Source of the DNA: Micromonospora sp. ATCC 39149
GTDB lineage: Bacteria; Actinomycetota; Actinomycetes; Mycobacteriales; Micromonosporaceae
Length of the DNA: 64,000 nt
Assembly (NCBI RefSeq): GCF_000158815.1
Contig: NZ_GG657738.1
Location: forward strand, 4,189,604 to 4,253,603
Direction: 5' to 3'
Below the pieces are notes generated by a model. The model ran no database searches. It worked only from the letters and a program-made list of their open reading frames with translations, and was not told where the DNA came from. This document shows, in pieces, positions 1 through 8,314 of the stretch. Positions within the stretch are counted from its first letter, which is position 1. Every line of letters starts with the position of its first letter. A program made the position numbers and the translations under genes.

Positions 1-168
1 CGGAATCACCTACGCCTCCTGGAACCAGGACGGAGCCCGTCGAATTCCCGGGCGTCCGTCCCCGAAACCCGGCGGGGCCAGGGACGGGGCGCCAGCGCAT
101 CGACCTTCGTCTGTTGACAGCGTGCGTGCACGTGCACATGCATGACGCATTTGCGTGACCAGCCGTAA

Positions 169-182
169 TGGGAGCGTTTCCA
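169..182. promoter_or_regulatory. CebR/LacI-like operator
   Basis: The sequence TGGGAGCGTTTCCA resembles the actinobacterial CebR operator TGGGAGCGCTCCCA. The left half is intact and two positions differ in the right half. CebR-type repressors control cellobiose and cellulose use in streptomycetes. The target gene is not visible and may start left of the window. The call rests on motif resemblance only. Confidence 0.4.
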
Positions 183-283
183 CAGCTAGCGCCCCTGATT
201 GCTGATCAACTTCGATGATTTGATGCCTGACAAGCACCGATTCGACCTGTGGAGATCGCCCCGACACCCATTGATCGTCACTC

Positions 284-299
284 TTCGTATTGTTACGAA
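284..299. promoter_or_regulatory. Inverted repeat TTCGTA-N4-TACGAA
   Basis: Perfect 6-bp arms separated by TTGT in an AT-richer stretch, followed by AGATAAATG. This looks like an operator for a dimeric repressor (TetR-type, for example) or a small hairpin. No regulator gene lies next to it, so the role is open. Confidence 0.3.
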
Positions 300-527
300 A
301 AGATAAATGTGACGTCGGTCTCTGTTGGTCGGGCGTCCCCGTGCGGCAGAATCTTCCCCATCAGAGCGTGGGCGGCGGGTGCCGGGGAGGGCCCCGCCGC
401 TCATTGCGTCTCCCCCCGGGTGTGCGGCCGGTGTGGCATTTCCGCGGCAGGCCCGACCCCGGCGTCGCCTTAACCCTCGATAAGGCATGCTGGCCCGAAC
501 TCCGTCGCCGCCGTGAAGGGGACACCG

Positions 528-1043
528 ATGCAGTTCGGCCGCTACTACGAGGAGTTCGAGGTCGGCGCGGTCTACCGGCACTGGCCGGGCAAAACCGTCA
601 CCGAGTACGACGACCACCTCTTCTGCCTGCTCACCATGAACCACCACCCCCTGCACCTCGACGCGCACTACGCCGAGTCGGCGAGCCAGTTCGGGCGCAA
701 CGTCGTGGTCGGCAACTACGTCTACTCCCTGCTGCTCGGCCTCTCCGTGCCCGACGTCAGTGGCAAGGCCATCGCGAACCTTGAGGTCGAGTCGCTGCGG
801 CACGTCGCACCGACCTTCCACGGCGACACCATCTACGGCGAGACCACCGTCCTGGACAAGCGTGAGTCCGAGTCGAAGCCGGACCGGGGCGTCGTGTCGG
901 TGGAGACCCGCGGCTACAAGCAGGACGGCACCATGGTCTGCGTCTTCCGCCGCCGGGTGATGGTCCCCAAGCGGGCGTACGCCGCCACGACCGTCGCAGC
1001 GGGCGTCGACCCGGAGCGGCCGAGCTTCCCCGAGCCGCGCTGA
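528..1043 (+). CDS. MaoC-like hotdog-fold dehydratase
   Basis: A 171-residue single hotdog-fold protein of the MaoC family, whose members hydrate or dehydrate acyl-CoA thioesters. The family signature is readable as NHHPLHLDAHYA. Enoyl-CoA hydratases of this fold normally have Asp-x-Asn-Pro-x-His here; this protein has Asn in place of the first Asp but keeps the His. The sequence resembles MaoC-like proteins of the mesaconyl-CoA or Rv2499c kind, so the substrate may be a branched or dicarboxylic acyl-CoA (inference). ATG 528 is preferred over GTG 513 because GAAGGGGA sits about 6 nt before it. The gene stands alone, with no acyl-CoA genes nearby. Confidence 0.75.
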   Translation: MQFGRYYEEFEVGAVYRHWPGKTVTEYDDHLFCLLTMNHHPLHLDAHYAESASQFGRNVVVGNYVYSLLLGLSVPDVSGKAIANLEVESLRHVAPTFHGDTIYGETTVLDKRESESKPDRGVVSVETRGYKQDGTMVCVFRRRVMVPKRAYAATTVAAGVDPERPSFPEPR

Positions 1044-1137
1044 CTCCTTCCGTGCGCCGTCCCGTCCTTTCCGGCGCCGTTGCGGCGAAGGGGCCCGGCG
1101 TGCCGGACGGGGCCATATGCTGGCGCCGGAGGTCCCC

Positions 1138-1644
1138 ATGAGCCACTCCGTCGCCGGAGAGCCGCCCTCTGCCGGCCGCCGCGCCGTACCGTTGACCACC
1201 GCCGTCTACTCCGCCGCCGAGTGGGACCTGCTGACCGGCCTCCCCGGCCGAGTGCTCGTGGCCGCCGCCGCGCCCGCCCCTGGCGACCCGTCCCGGGGCG
1301 TCGCCGCCGGGCTGGCCGGCCTGGACGCCGTGGCCGCCGGTCGCGCCTCCGACAGCGACCTGGTCCGCGCCGTGGTCGCCGCCATCTACGCGCGGCACGA
1401 CGGGACGGCCGCACCGGCCGACCGGCTCACCGACCCGGTCGACCTGCTGGCCGCCTGCCGGGCCACGGTCCGGCTGCTGCGCCAGCGGGCCGACCCCGCC
1501 GACTCGGCCGCGTACCGGCAGTGGGTGCAGTCGGTGGCGGCCCGGGTCCGCCGGGCTGCCGCCGGGGCCCCGGCGGGCATGGCCGCCACGCCGGCCGACC
1601 TGCGCTTCCTGGACCGGCTCGGCGGCGCCCTAGACCTGGGCTGA
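1138..1644 (+). CDS. Conserved hypothetical protein
   Basis: A 168-residue Ala/Arg-rich soluble protein with no signal peptide, membrane segment or motif I recognise. The ATG at 1138 is preferred over ATG 1117 because GGAGG ends 5 nt upstream of it. Its composition suggests a small helical domain. It lies between the MaoC-like gene and an RNA methyltransferase on the same strand, with gaps of about 95 and 67 nt, so an operon is possible but not shown. It is probably lineage-restricted. Confidence 0.6.
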   Translation: MSHSVAGEPPSAGRRAVPLTTAVYSAAEWDLLTGLPGRVLVAAAAPAPGDPSRGVAAGLAGLDAVAAGRASDSDLVRAVVAAIYARHDGTAAPADRLTDPVDLLAACRATVRLLRQRADPADSAAYRQWVQSVAARVRRAAAGAPAGMAATPADLRFLDRLGGALDLG

Positions 1645-1711
1645 CCCGCCCGACCAGGCGGCCCGGCCCGCCGCGCCCGGCGGGCCGGGGTGTCCGTACG
1701 CTCTGCAGACC

Positions 1712-2335
1712 GTGACCGGTGACCAGCTCGACGTCGGCGTGGGACCGTGGATCGGCGATCCCCCGGACGATCCGCGCTACGACCCGGAGTTGCTCGCCGG
1801 GGGCGACCGGCGCAACGTCGTGGACCGCTACCGGTACTGGCGGCGCGAGGCCGTGGTGGCCGACCTCGACCGACGCCGGCACGACTTCCACGTGGCGATC
1901 GAGAACTGGCAGCACGACCTCAACATCGGCACCGTGGTCCGCAACGCCAACGCCTTCCTCGCCGCCGAGGTGCACATCGTCGGGCGGCGACGGTGGAACC
2001 GGCGGGGTGCCATGGTGACCGACCGGTACCAGCACGTCCGGCACCACGAGACGATCGAGGAGTTCGCTGCTTGGGCGGCGGGCCGGAACCTGCCGGTGGT
2101 GGGCATCGACAACCTGCCCGGCTCCCGCCCGCTGGAGACGACGAGCCTGCCGCGCCGCTGCGCGCTGCTCTTCGGCCAGGAGGGTCCGGGGTTGTCCGAC
2201 GCCGCGCGGGCCGCCTGCGACCAGCTCTTCTCCATCGCCCAGTACGGCTCCACCCGGTCGATCAACGCCGGGGTGGCCAGCGGCATCGCCATGCACGCCT
2301 GGATCCGCGCCCACGCCGGCCCGCCGCCCGCCTGA
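1712..2335 (+). CDS. TrmH/SpoU-family RNA 2'-O-methyltransferase
   Basis: A SAM-dependent SPOUT methyltransferase (207 aa) that adds a methyl group to a ribose 2'-OH of tRNA or rRNA. All three SPOUT motifs are visible in order: motif 1 NIGTVVRNA near residue 70, motif 2 FGQEGPGL near 155, and motif 3 with SINAGVASGIAMH near 180. These form the trefoil knot that binds SAM. There is no extra N-terminal RNA-binding (L30e-like) domain, so it is of the short TrmH type. The GTG start follows a TACGCT box at 1697-1702 by 9 nt, which suggests a leaderless transcript. The exact RNA target cannot be told from sequence. Confidence 0.85.
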   Translation: MTGDQLDVGVGPWIGDPPDDPRYDPELLAGGDRRNVVDRYRYWRREAVVADLDRRRHDFHVAIENWQHDLNIGTVVRNANAFLAAEVHIVGRRRWNRRGAMVTDRYQHVRHHETIEEFAAWAAGRNLPVVGIDNLPGSRPLETTSLPRRCALLFGQEGPGLSDAARAACDQLFSIAQYGSTRSINAGVASGIAMHAWIRAHAGPPPA

Positions 2336-2500
2336 CCGTCCGCTGCTGATCGCCCGCCCCTGACCAACCGCCCGCCCGTGACCGCCGACCCCTGACGGTC
2401 CGGCCCTGACCGCCCGCGGCGTGGCGGCGGGGCACCGCGACCAGCCGGGGAATTGGCAGCTCGACTTGACTATGGGGCTAGCCGGGGCGACGGTGGAAAC

Positions 2501-3196
2501 GTGAGTGTCGTGGTGAGTTGCCCCAGGTGTGGTGGATCCGTCCGGGAGCCGGGCCTGATGCACACGGAGTGGCGGTGCCTGCGCTGTGGACCCGTGCCGC
2601 CGCTGCACGTGCCCGAGCACATCGGAGCGGAGATCGTGGCCAGCGTGGTCCACCGGGTAGCCGCCACCGGGCCCGCCGACGGCCCCGTCACGCCGGTCTG
2701 GTGCCCGTGGCCGCTGCCGCCCGGCTGGACCCTCACCGGCATGGCGTACGCCGGTGACGACCGCACCGGAGTGCGCGCCACCGCCGTGGCCCTCACCGGG
2801 CCCGAGCCGCTAGGCGGCGGCCCGGCCGACCTGGTGTTCGTGGCCGAGGAGCCGGGCGTGGGGCTGGGCACCCGGTTCGCCGGGATGGCGGGCCCCGACC
2901 CGGGCCCGCAACTCGCCGAGGCGCTGGAGGATCCCGGCCCCGGGCATCCCGGGCATGTCGGGCAGGCCAGGATCCGCGCCGCCGGCCACCCGACTCCACT
3001 GTGGCTCGTGAATTCTCCGACGGATCGAAGCGCGTACGCCGGCGAGGCTCGGGGAATGTGGCTTCATGCGATAGCCTGGCCGGCGAGCGCGGGACATCTG
3101 CTCGCCGAGGACGTGGAACTGCACGACCTCACCGAGTGGATGCCGTCCGAGCTCGTGTACGGCGCTCCGTCTCCGTACCTGCACGGGAAGGCCTGA
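2501..3196 (+). CDS. DUF6758-type zinc-ribbon protein
   Basis: A 231-residue protein of unknown function, conserved in streptomycetes and micromonosporas. It opens with a zinc-ribbon-like CPRCGG ... CLRCG pair (four Cys within the first 30 residues), followed by the characteristic stretch PVWCPWPLPPGWTLTGMAYAGDD. The GTG at 2501 is chosen because GGTGGA lies just upstream and the zinc ribbon begins directly after it. A 52-aa membrane peptide and a PH-domain protein follow on the same strand after 133 nt. No enzyme motif is visible. The family name is from memory. Confidence 0.7.
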   Translation: MSVVVSCPRCGGSVREPGLMHTEWRCLRCGPVPPLHVPEHIGAEIVASVVHRVAATGPADGPVTPVWCPWPLPPGWTLTGMAYAGDDRTGVRATAVALTGPEPLGGGPADLVFVAEEPGVGLGTRFAGMAGPDPGPQLAEALEDPGPGHPGHVGQARIRAAGHPTPLWLVNSPTDRSAYAGEARGMWLHAIAWPASAGHLLAEDVELHDLTEWMPSELVYGAPSPYLHGKA

Positions 3197-3329
3197 CAAG
3201 CGGACAAGCTTGGCGAGTCTCCCGTTCTGTCGGAGAACGGACGCAGAGATTCACTGTACGACACCTTACTGATACTCTGGGTGCCGCTGCGGTAAATGGA
3301 CCCGGCGCCGCGCGAGAGGATGGCCCGCC

Positions 3330-3488
3330 ATGGTCAAGAAGGTCCTCACCTGGGCCGGTATCGCATTCTTGATCTTCTTTGTTGCGTACCGGCCGAACTC
3401 CGCCGCAGACGTCTTCAAGTCGATCGGCGGCGGCATCATGGACATCGCCCAGGGGTTCGGCGACTTCTTCACCAGCCTCATCGCCTAG
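3330..3488 (+). CDS. Small membrane peptide (52 aa)
   Basis: The ATG at 3330 opens a 52-codon frame ending in TAG at 3486-3488. The N-terminus (MVKKVLTWAGIAFLIFFVAY) is a single membrane segment after three basic or polar residues. A glycine-containing amphipathic stretch follows (residues 33-52, with SIGGGIMDIAQGFGDFF). GAGAGGA ends 9 nt before the start. The next gene, a PH-domain membrane protein, begins only 6 nt after the stop, so the two are almost certainly co-translated and may act together at the membrane. The function is unknown. Confidence 0.75.
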   Translation: MVKKVLTWAGIAFLIFFVAYRPNSAADVFKSIGGGIMDIAQGFGDFFTSLIA

Positions 3489-3494
3489 CCGCCG

Positions 3495-4373
3495 ATGGGA
3501 AGCCCCTCCGGTCCGCCGTTCGACCCCGACGACCCAGACCGGGAGCGCCGGGATCGAGACACGGAGCCGATTCCCCGAATCCGGCCCGAGGACGGGCCGG
3601 CCTCCGGCCAGGGGCCGGGCTTCTCCAGTGGTCCCCCCTTTTCGGACGATGTCGGCTACGGCGACGGCCCCTTCGCGGGCCAGGCGCGCTCCGGGCGGGC
3701 CTGGGTCCGTGACCCGGAGGCCGACTACCAGCCGCCGCAGATCTCCGAGGACGAGCTCGCCGGGCTGCGGGTCGACGCCTCCGGGATGCCGCTCGGTCCC
3801 CGGCGGGTCCTGCCGCTGGAGGACGAGCCCAGCTCCCTGGTGGCGCGCTACCTCTTCCCCACCGAGCGGTACCGGGGGGAGTGGAAGCGGCACTGGATCC
3901 ACCTGACCACGCCGATCCTCGTGGGCATCGGGGCGACCTTCGTCCTCGGCTATCTCTCCGGCTTCCTCGCCGGGCGGGACGTGAGTGCGCTGACCACCGT
4001 CGCGGTGCTGCTCTGGTTCGCCGTGATGGGGTGGGTGGCCTGGAAGGTCGCCGACTGGTGGTACGACCGGTTCATCCTGACCAACAAGCGGGTCATGGTG
4101 GTCACCGGCATCATCACCCGCAAGGTGGCGATGATGCCGCTCGCCCGGGTCACCGACATGAAGTACGAGCAGAGCCCCGCCGGTCGTGCCCTGAACTACG
4201 GCACGTTCGTGCTGGAGTCCGCCGGCCAGGACCAGGCGCTTCGGGAGATCAAGAACCTGCCCAACCCGAACGAGCTCTACCTGCGCGTCGTCGAGGAGAT
4301 GTACGAGCCGCAGGCGGTCGAGGCCCGGTTGGGCAAGGAGGCGGACGAGGCCAAGGCCGACGACGGGGCGTGA
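3495..4373 (+). CDS. Membrane PH-domain (bPH2-like) protein
   Basis: A 292-residue protein. Residues 1-115 are a disordered, acidic, Gly/Pro-rich tail. Two membrane segments follow (about 137-157 and 165-187), then a bacterial PH-like domain starting at WYDRFILTNKRVMVVTGIITRKVAMMPLARVTD, which is the classic start of a bPH2 domain (quoted in part). It ends in a charged tail. Bacterial membrane-linked PH domains are of uncertain function and have been tied to envelope stress. It is coupled to the 52-aa membrane peptide just upstream. Confidence 0.75.
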   Translation: MGSPSGPPFDPDDPDRERRDRDTEPIPRIRPEDGPASGQGPGFSSGPPFSDDVGYGDGPFAGQARSGRAWVRDPEADYQPPQISEDELAGLRVDASGMPLGPRRVLPLEDEPSSLVARYLFPTERYRGEWKRHWIHLTTPILVGIGATFVLGYLSGFLAGRDVSALTTVAVLLWFAVMGWVAWKVADWWYDRFILTNKRVMVVTGIITRKVAMMPLARVTDMKYEQSPAGRALNYGTFVLESAGQDQALREIKNLPNPNELYLRVVEEMYEPQAVEARLGKEADEAKADDGA

Positions 4374-4479
4374 AGCTTTCCGTCCGAACATCGGAGGAAC
4401 GCCGCACCTTTTGCCGTCGCCCCGCCCCGCCCCGGCATGAAAACCTGCCATGCAGGCACGGGGGTGCGGGAGGTGAGCG

Positions 4480-5325
4480 GTGGCCGCGAAAGACCCGCTG
4501 GAGGAGGAGTTCCGCGAATTCGTCGCGGCCCGCTCCGGAGCGCTATTGCGCACCGCGTACCTCCTCACCGGCGACTGGGCCACGGCAGAGGACCTGCTCC
4601 AGACGGCGCTGACCAAGACGTACCTGGCCTGCAGGCGGCTCGGCGGCATCGAGGCGATCGAGCCGTACGCCCGCCGTGTCATGGTCAACACGTCGACGAG
4701 TTGGTGGCGGCGGCGCTGGCACGGTGAGCGGCCGACCGAGGTGCTGCCGGAGCGGGCCGCAGTCGACGAGATCGAGCAGCAGCTCGACCGGGACGTGCTC
4801 TGGCGGCAGCTCAGGGCGTTGCCCAGCCGGCAGCGGGCAGTGCTGGTGCTGCGCTTCTACGAGGACATGTCGGAGGCACAGACCGCCGCGCTGCTGGAGA
4901 TCTCTCCCGGCACGGTGAAGAGCCAGACCTCCCGGGCGCTGGCCACCTTGCGCCGGCGGCTGGGCGACCAGGCGGCCCTGGGCCTGGCCGACGGCCGGGC
5001 GCAAACGCGGCCCGAGGGACGGGTGGAGGAACGCCCCGAGGGGCGGGCGGGCAACCCGTCCGCCGGCCGGGCCCGGACGAGAGCCGGGGACGTACCCCGC
5101 CACCCCGACCGGCGCGCCGCCGCGCCGCGTCCCGCCTCGGCGGCGATGCCCGACGTGCCGCGTCCCGGCCGGACGGCGGCGACCGACACGCCCGCGCCGA
5201 GCGGGTCCGGTCCCCGTCCCGCCCCGGCGACGCCGCGACGGCCGGCCCCGGCCGTCGGCGGCCCCCCGGCAGGTGACACCCCGCTCGTGGTGCCGGCTGA
5301 GGCCGTCGGCGCGGAGCGGAGGTGA
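4480..5325 (+). CDS. SigE-family (ECF) RNA polymerase sigma factor
   Basis: An extracytoplasmic-function sigma factor. Region 2 spans about residues 5-75 (FREFVAARSGALLRTAYLL, then DWATAEDLLQTALTKTY) and region 4 about 100-160 with the helix-turn-helix FYEDMSEAQTAALLEI and GTVKSQTSRALATLRR. This matches the ~165-residue actinobacterial SigE family. Unusually, about 115 further residues follow, rich in Arg, Pro, Ala and Gly and probably disordered. GGGAGG precedes the GTG start. The next gene overlaps by GTGA and encodes a single-pass membrane protein in the position typical of an anti-sigma factor or sensor. Confidence 0.8.
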   Translation: MAAKDPLEEEFREFVAARSGALLRTAYLLTGDWATAEDLLQTALTKTYLACRRLGGIEAIEPYARRVMVNTSTSWWRRRWHGERPTEVLPERAAVDEIEQQLDRDVLWRQLRALPSRQRAVLVLRFYEDMSEAQTAALLEISPGTVKSQTSRALATLRRRLGDQAALGLADGRAQTRPEGRVEERPEGRAGNPSAGRARTRAGDVPRHPDRRAAAPRPASAAMPDVPRPGRTAATDTPAPSGSGPRPAPATPRRPAPAVGGPPAGDTPLVVPAEAVGAERR

Positions 5326-6614
5326 GTGCGGTGCCCGGCCCCGCTGACAACCGGACGGCCGTTCCCGCGCGTCCAACAGGCATGACGGCGGACCAACTGG
5401 AGCGCGCGATCCGGGAGACCCTCTCCCGGCAGGCCGCCGTGCCGCGCCCGTGCACCGTCGACCCGGCCGGCCTGGCCATCCGGCGGGCCACCCGGACGCG
5501 CCGCCGCCGGTTGTTCACCGGCACCGCCCTGGCGGGTATGGCCACGGTGCTGGTCAGCGTCGGCATGGTGCAGCTCAGTCCGCAGGCGGGTCACCCCACC
5601 CCACCGACGGTGGTGCTCGGCGACCCGCGCGACTCCTCCTGGCCGGCTCCGGAACCGGTGCCGAGCCCGTCGGGTGGAACGTCGCGACCGTCCCTTGGGC
5701 CGGCCGGCGCCGCGGTGGACCTGGTCGTCAACGGAACGCTCTACACCAGCGGTAAGACGGGCATTCCCCTCGGGGTGGTCGTCGCCGACCGAGCTCAGCG
5801 CGTACCGGATCGGGGCGGCTGGCTGGTGGTGGGCGCGCCCACCGTCGCCGGCCGGGCTCTGCTGTCCGTGCACCCCGACGGCAGCACGCGGGTGCTGCTC
5901 GCCGGCGCGGAGGCGATCGCCGTCGCCCCCGACGGGGGCCAGGTGGCCTGGCGCGACGGCGACCGGCTCTCCATCGGCGGCATCGTCGGCGACCAGCTCG
6001 TCGCGGTCGCCGGCACGTCGGCACCCGGCGCGGCCGTCCCGGTCGGCTTCGCCGGCAACTCCGTCCTGGTGCGCCGCGATCCGGCCCGACCCGGGTACGC
6101 GCTCTGGCACCCGTCCGTGGGCGGGCTCCCCGCCGACGGCTGGCGCGACGTCATCGCCGTCCACGGGGCGCTGCCGGACGGCCGGCTCGTCGGCATGGTC
6201 CCCACCGGTACGCCCCGACGCCCCTGCCTGGCACTGCTCGACCCCAACCGCGCGCTGGCCACGATCCGTACCGCCTGCGGCCCGAACCTCAGCCCCGACG
6301 GGCCCGGTGGGGTCTCCACCGACGGCCGCTGGCTGCTGGTGAACGGCCGTACCGGCTCGTCCGGCCCCGTCGGGACGCTCCTGATCGACCTGGCCACCCT
6401 CGACGGGACGCCGGCCGCCCGCCCCGCCGGCCCGGCGTTGGCCGGCGCGGTGTCCTGGACGCCGGCGGGCACCGCCTGGTACGTCGACGCGCGGGGCGGG
6501 CTGGTGCGGGTGCGGCCCGACCGGGTGGTCGCCGGCGAGCGGGCTGCCGCCAGCCCGGTGACCGGCGTCGAGCCGACCGGCCGGCCGGTCGTCGTCACCG
6601 ACCCGGCCCCCTGA
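5322..6614 (+). CDS. Membrane protein partner of the ECF sigma factor
   Basis: A 430-residue protein. It has a cytoplasmic N-terminal region of about 65 residues, one membrane segment (about 66-85, LFTGTALAGMATVLVSVGMV) after an Arg-rich stop-transfer stretch (RRATRTRRRR), and a large extracytoplasmic part. The latter has repeated Asp-Gly and Pro-Asp-Gly turns (VHPDGSTRV, VAPDGGQVAW, LSPDGPGG) that suggest a beta-propeller. Overlap with the sigma gene and the topology argue for a sensor or anti-sigma role (inference); no zinc anti-sigma motif is visible. GTG 5331 is an alternative start, better spaced from GGAGG. Confidence 0.65.
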   Translation: MSAVPGPADNRTAVPARPTGMTADQLERAIRETLSRQAAVPRPCTVDPAGLAIRRATRTRRRRLFTGTALAGMATVLVSVGMVQLSPQAGHPTPPTVVLGDPRDSSWPAPEPVPSPSGGTSRPSLGPAGAAVDLVVNGTLYTSGKTGIPLGVVVADRAQRVPDRGGWLVVGAPTVAGRALLSVHPDGSTRVLLAGAEAIAVAPDGGQVAWRDGDRLSIGGIVGDQLVAVAGTSAPGAAVPVGFAGNSVLVRRDPARPGYALWHPSVGGLPADGWRDVIAVHGALPDGRLVGMVPTGTPRRPCLALLDPNRALATIRTACGPNLSPDGPGGVSTDGRWLLVNGRTGSSGPVGTLLIDLATLDGTPAARPAGPALAGAVSWTPAGTAWYVDARGGLVRVRPDRVVAGERAAASPVTGVEPTGRPVVVTDPAP

Positions 6615-6683
6615 CCGGCGCCGAGCCCTCGCCACCGCGACCGGGACAGCGGCCCGCCGGTCGGCCGGATGCCGCAGCGGGGT

Positions 6684-6731
6684 CGGCGGGTCTGACCGGC
6701 GGGGGGGGCGGCGGGTCTGGCCGGCGGGGGG
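6684..6731. repeat. G-rich direct repeat (2 x ~25 bp)
   Basis: Two near-identical units of the form CGGCGGGTCTGrCCGGCGGG, each followed by a G-run, lie in tandem in the gap before the PHP gene. The runs of 5-8 guanines on this strand could form a G-quadruplex. The unit is not seen elsewhere in the window. It may be simple slippage, or it may affect expression of the downstream gene. Confidence 0.5.
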
Positions 6732-6785
6732 TCGGCGAGCACGCTCGGCGGGGGCGGTGGGCGGCCCGGCGGGTAGCGTCGGGCG

Positions 6786-7667
6786 ATGACCACCCGCGAG
6801 GTGCCGGCCGCCACCCGGATCGACCTGCACGCCCACTCGACGGCCAGCGACGGCACCCTCACCCCGGCCGAGCTGGTCCGGGCCGCCGCCGACGCCGGCC
6901 TCGACGTGCTGGCGATCACCGACCACGACACCACGGCCGGGTGGGCGTCCGCCGTGGCCGCGCTGCCCCCGGGCCTTGCCCTGGTGCGCGGCGCGGAGAT
7001 CTCCTGCCGCTGGCACGGTGCCGACCCGCCGGTGGCGCTGCACCTGCTCGCGTACCTCTTCGACCCGGAGGAGCCGGAGCTGGGCGCGGAACTGGCCCGG
7101 GTGCGGGCCGCCCGCGAGGTGCGCGGGGAGCGGATCGTCGCGCTGCTGCGCGCCGACGGCGTCGAGCTGAGCTGGCCGGAGATCCTGGCCGGAGCAGGCG
7201 GTGGGACGGTGGGCCGCCCGCACATCGCCCAGGCGTTGATCCGCGCCGGGCTGGTGGCGACCACCACCGAGGCCTTCGGGCCGCAGTGGCTGGGCCGGCG
7301 GTACCGGCTGCCCAAGGACGACATCGACGTGTTTCGGGCGGTTCGGCTGGTTCGGGCCGCCGGCGGCGTACCGGTCTTCGCCCACCCGAAGGCGAGCCGG
7401 CGGGGCCGGGTCGTGCCCGACGAGCTGATCGTCGAGCTGGCGGCGGCGGGGCTCGCCGGCCTGGAGGCCGACCACGAGGACCACTCTGCGGCCGAGCGGG
7501 CGCACGTCCGGGCGCTCGCCGCCGAACTGGACCTTCTCGTTACCGGTTCGTCGGACTTCCACGGCACGCACAAGACCGTCCGGCTGGGCGCGTTCACCAC
7601 GTCGCCCGAGGCGTACGGGCGGATCGTGGCCGAGGCCACCGGCGTGACCCCCGTCGCTTCGGCCTGA
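6786..7667 (+). CDS. PHP-domain phosphoesterase
   Basis: A 293-residue metal-dependent phosphoesterase of the PHP superfamily, close to the TrpH/YciV (RNase AM-like) group that hydrolyses nucleotide 3',5'-bisphosphates and trims RNA 5' ends in E. coli. Metal-binding motifs run in order: DLHAHSTASDG (start), ITDHDTT (~43), the GAEISC motif (~62), GRPHIAQAL (~140), FAHP (~200), and GSSDFHG near 258. There is no polymerase domain. ATG 6786 sits 6 nt after a TAGCGT box (6774-6779), so the transcript is probably leaderless. MarC follows 32 nt downstream. Confidence 0.85.
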   Translation: MTTREVPAATRIDLHAHSTASDGTLTPAELVRAAADAGLDVLAITDHDTTAGWASAVAALPPGLALVRGAEISCRWHGADPPVALHLLAYLFDPEEPELGAELARVRAAREVRGERIVALLRADGVELSWPEILAGAGGGTVGRPHIAQALIRAGLVATTTEAFGPQWLGRRYRLPKDDIDVFRAVRLVRAAGGVPVFAHPKASRRGRVVPDELIVELAAAGLAGLEADHEDHSAAERAHVRALAAELDLLVTGSSDFHGTHKTVRLGAFTTSPEAYGRIVAEATGVTPVASA

Positions 7668-7699
7668 TCCGCCTCCACCTGCGCGGCTACCGTGTCCGG

Positions 7700-8314
7700 G
7701 TGGATCTGAAGCTCTTCGGTGAGGTCTTCGTGACCCTGCTGGTCATCGTCGACCCGCCGGGCATGATGCCGATCTTCCTCGCGCTCACCGGGCCCCTGCC
7801 CGCCCGGGACCGCAACCGGGCGGCCTGGCAGGCGGTGGCCCTGGCGCTCGGGGTGATCGTGGTCTTCGCCGTGGCCGGGCGGACCCTGCTCGCCTACCTG
7901 CACGTCGACCTGCCGGCGCTCCAGGCGGCCGGCGGCCTGCTGCTGATCCTCGTCGCCCTGGAGTTGCTGACCGGCAAGGCCGATGACCCCACCCAGCAGG
8001 CCACCTCCAACATCGCCCTGGTGCCGCTGGGCACCCCGCTGCTGGCCGGGCCGGGCGCCATCGTGGCGACCATGCTCTTCGTCCAGCAGGCCGACCGGGT
8101 GGTCGACTATGGCGCCATCGCGGCGGCCATCGTGGCGGTGATGCTGACCGTCTGGGTCGTCCTGCGCTTCTCCGGCGGGATCGTCAAGATCCTGCGCCCC
8201 GGGGGGATCGAGGTGCTCACCCGGATCGCCGGCCTGCTGCTCGCCGCGATCGCCGTGCAGCTCATCGCCGACGCCATCGCGGCCTTCGTCACCCAGTACA
8301 CGAGCACGACCTGA
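7700..8314 (+). CDS. MarC-family membrane protein
   Basis: A 204-residue integral membrane protein with six predicted helices and the MarC family hallmarks: VDPPGMMPIFLALT near the start, and VPLGTPLLAGPGAI mid-protein (~110). MarC proteins were once thought to be multidrug-resistance exporters; their real role is unknown. The GTG at 7700 is chosen because the first helix begins right after it and a TACCGT box (7688-7693) ends 6 nt upstream, pointing to a leaderless transcript. No other start in this frame fits the family length. Confidence 0.85.
   Translation: MDLKLFGEVFVTLLVIVDPPGMMPIFLALTGPLPARDRNRAAWQAVALALGVIVVFAVAGRTLLAYLHVDLPALQAAGGLLLILVALELLTGKADDPTQQATSNIALVPLGTPLLAGPGAIVATMLFVQQADRVVDYGAIAAAIVAVMLTVWVVLRFSGGIVKILRPGGIEVLTRIAGLLLAAIAVQLIADAIAAFVTQYTSTT

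Larger units (their letters stand above)
1..527. other. Upstream non-coding region with dyad sites
   Basis: I see no convincing gene here: the open frames are short, lack a ribosome site and have no recognisable motif. The stretch from about 185 to 330 is clearly less GC-rich than its surroundings, which suggests promoter DNA. It holds a perfect 12-bp palindrome (GTGCACGTGCAC, 126-137), a LacI-type half-conserved box (169-182) and an inverted repeat (284-299). These probably serve a gene leaving the window on the left, the MaoC-like gene on the right, or both. Confidence 0.5.

Noticed and set aside
10..1199. Long minus-strand frames over the MaoC-like gene and its upstream region
   Set aside because: They are shadows of the high-GC coding strand, rich in Arg/Gly/Ala/Val with no motif or ribosome site.
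6684..6731. CRISPR-like array
   Set aside because: Only two G-rich units with no spacers and no cas genes nearby.
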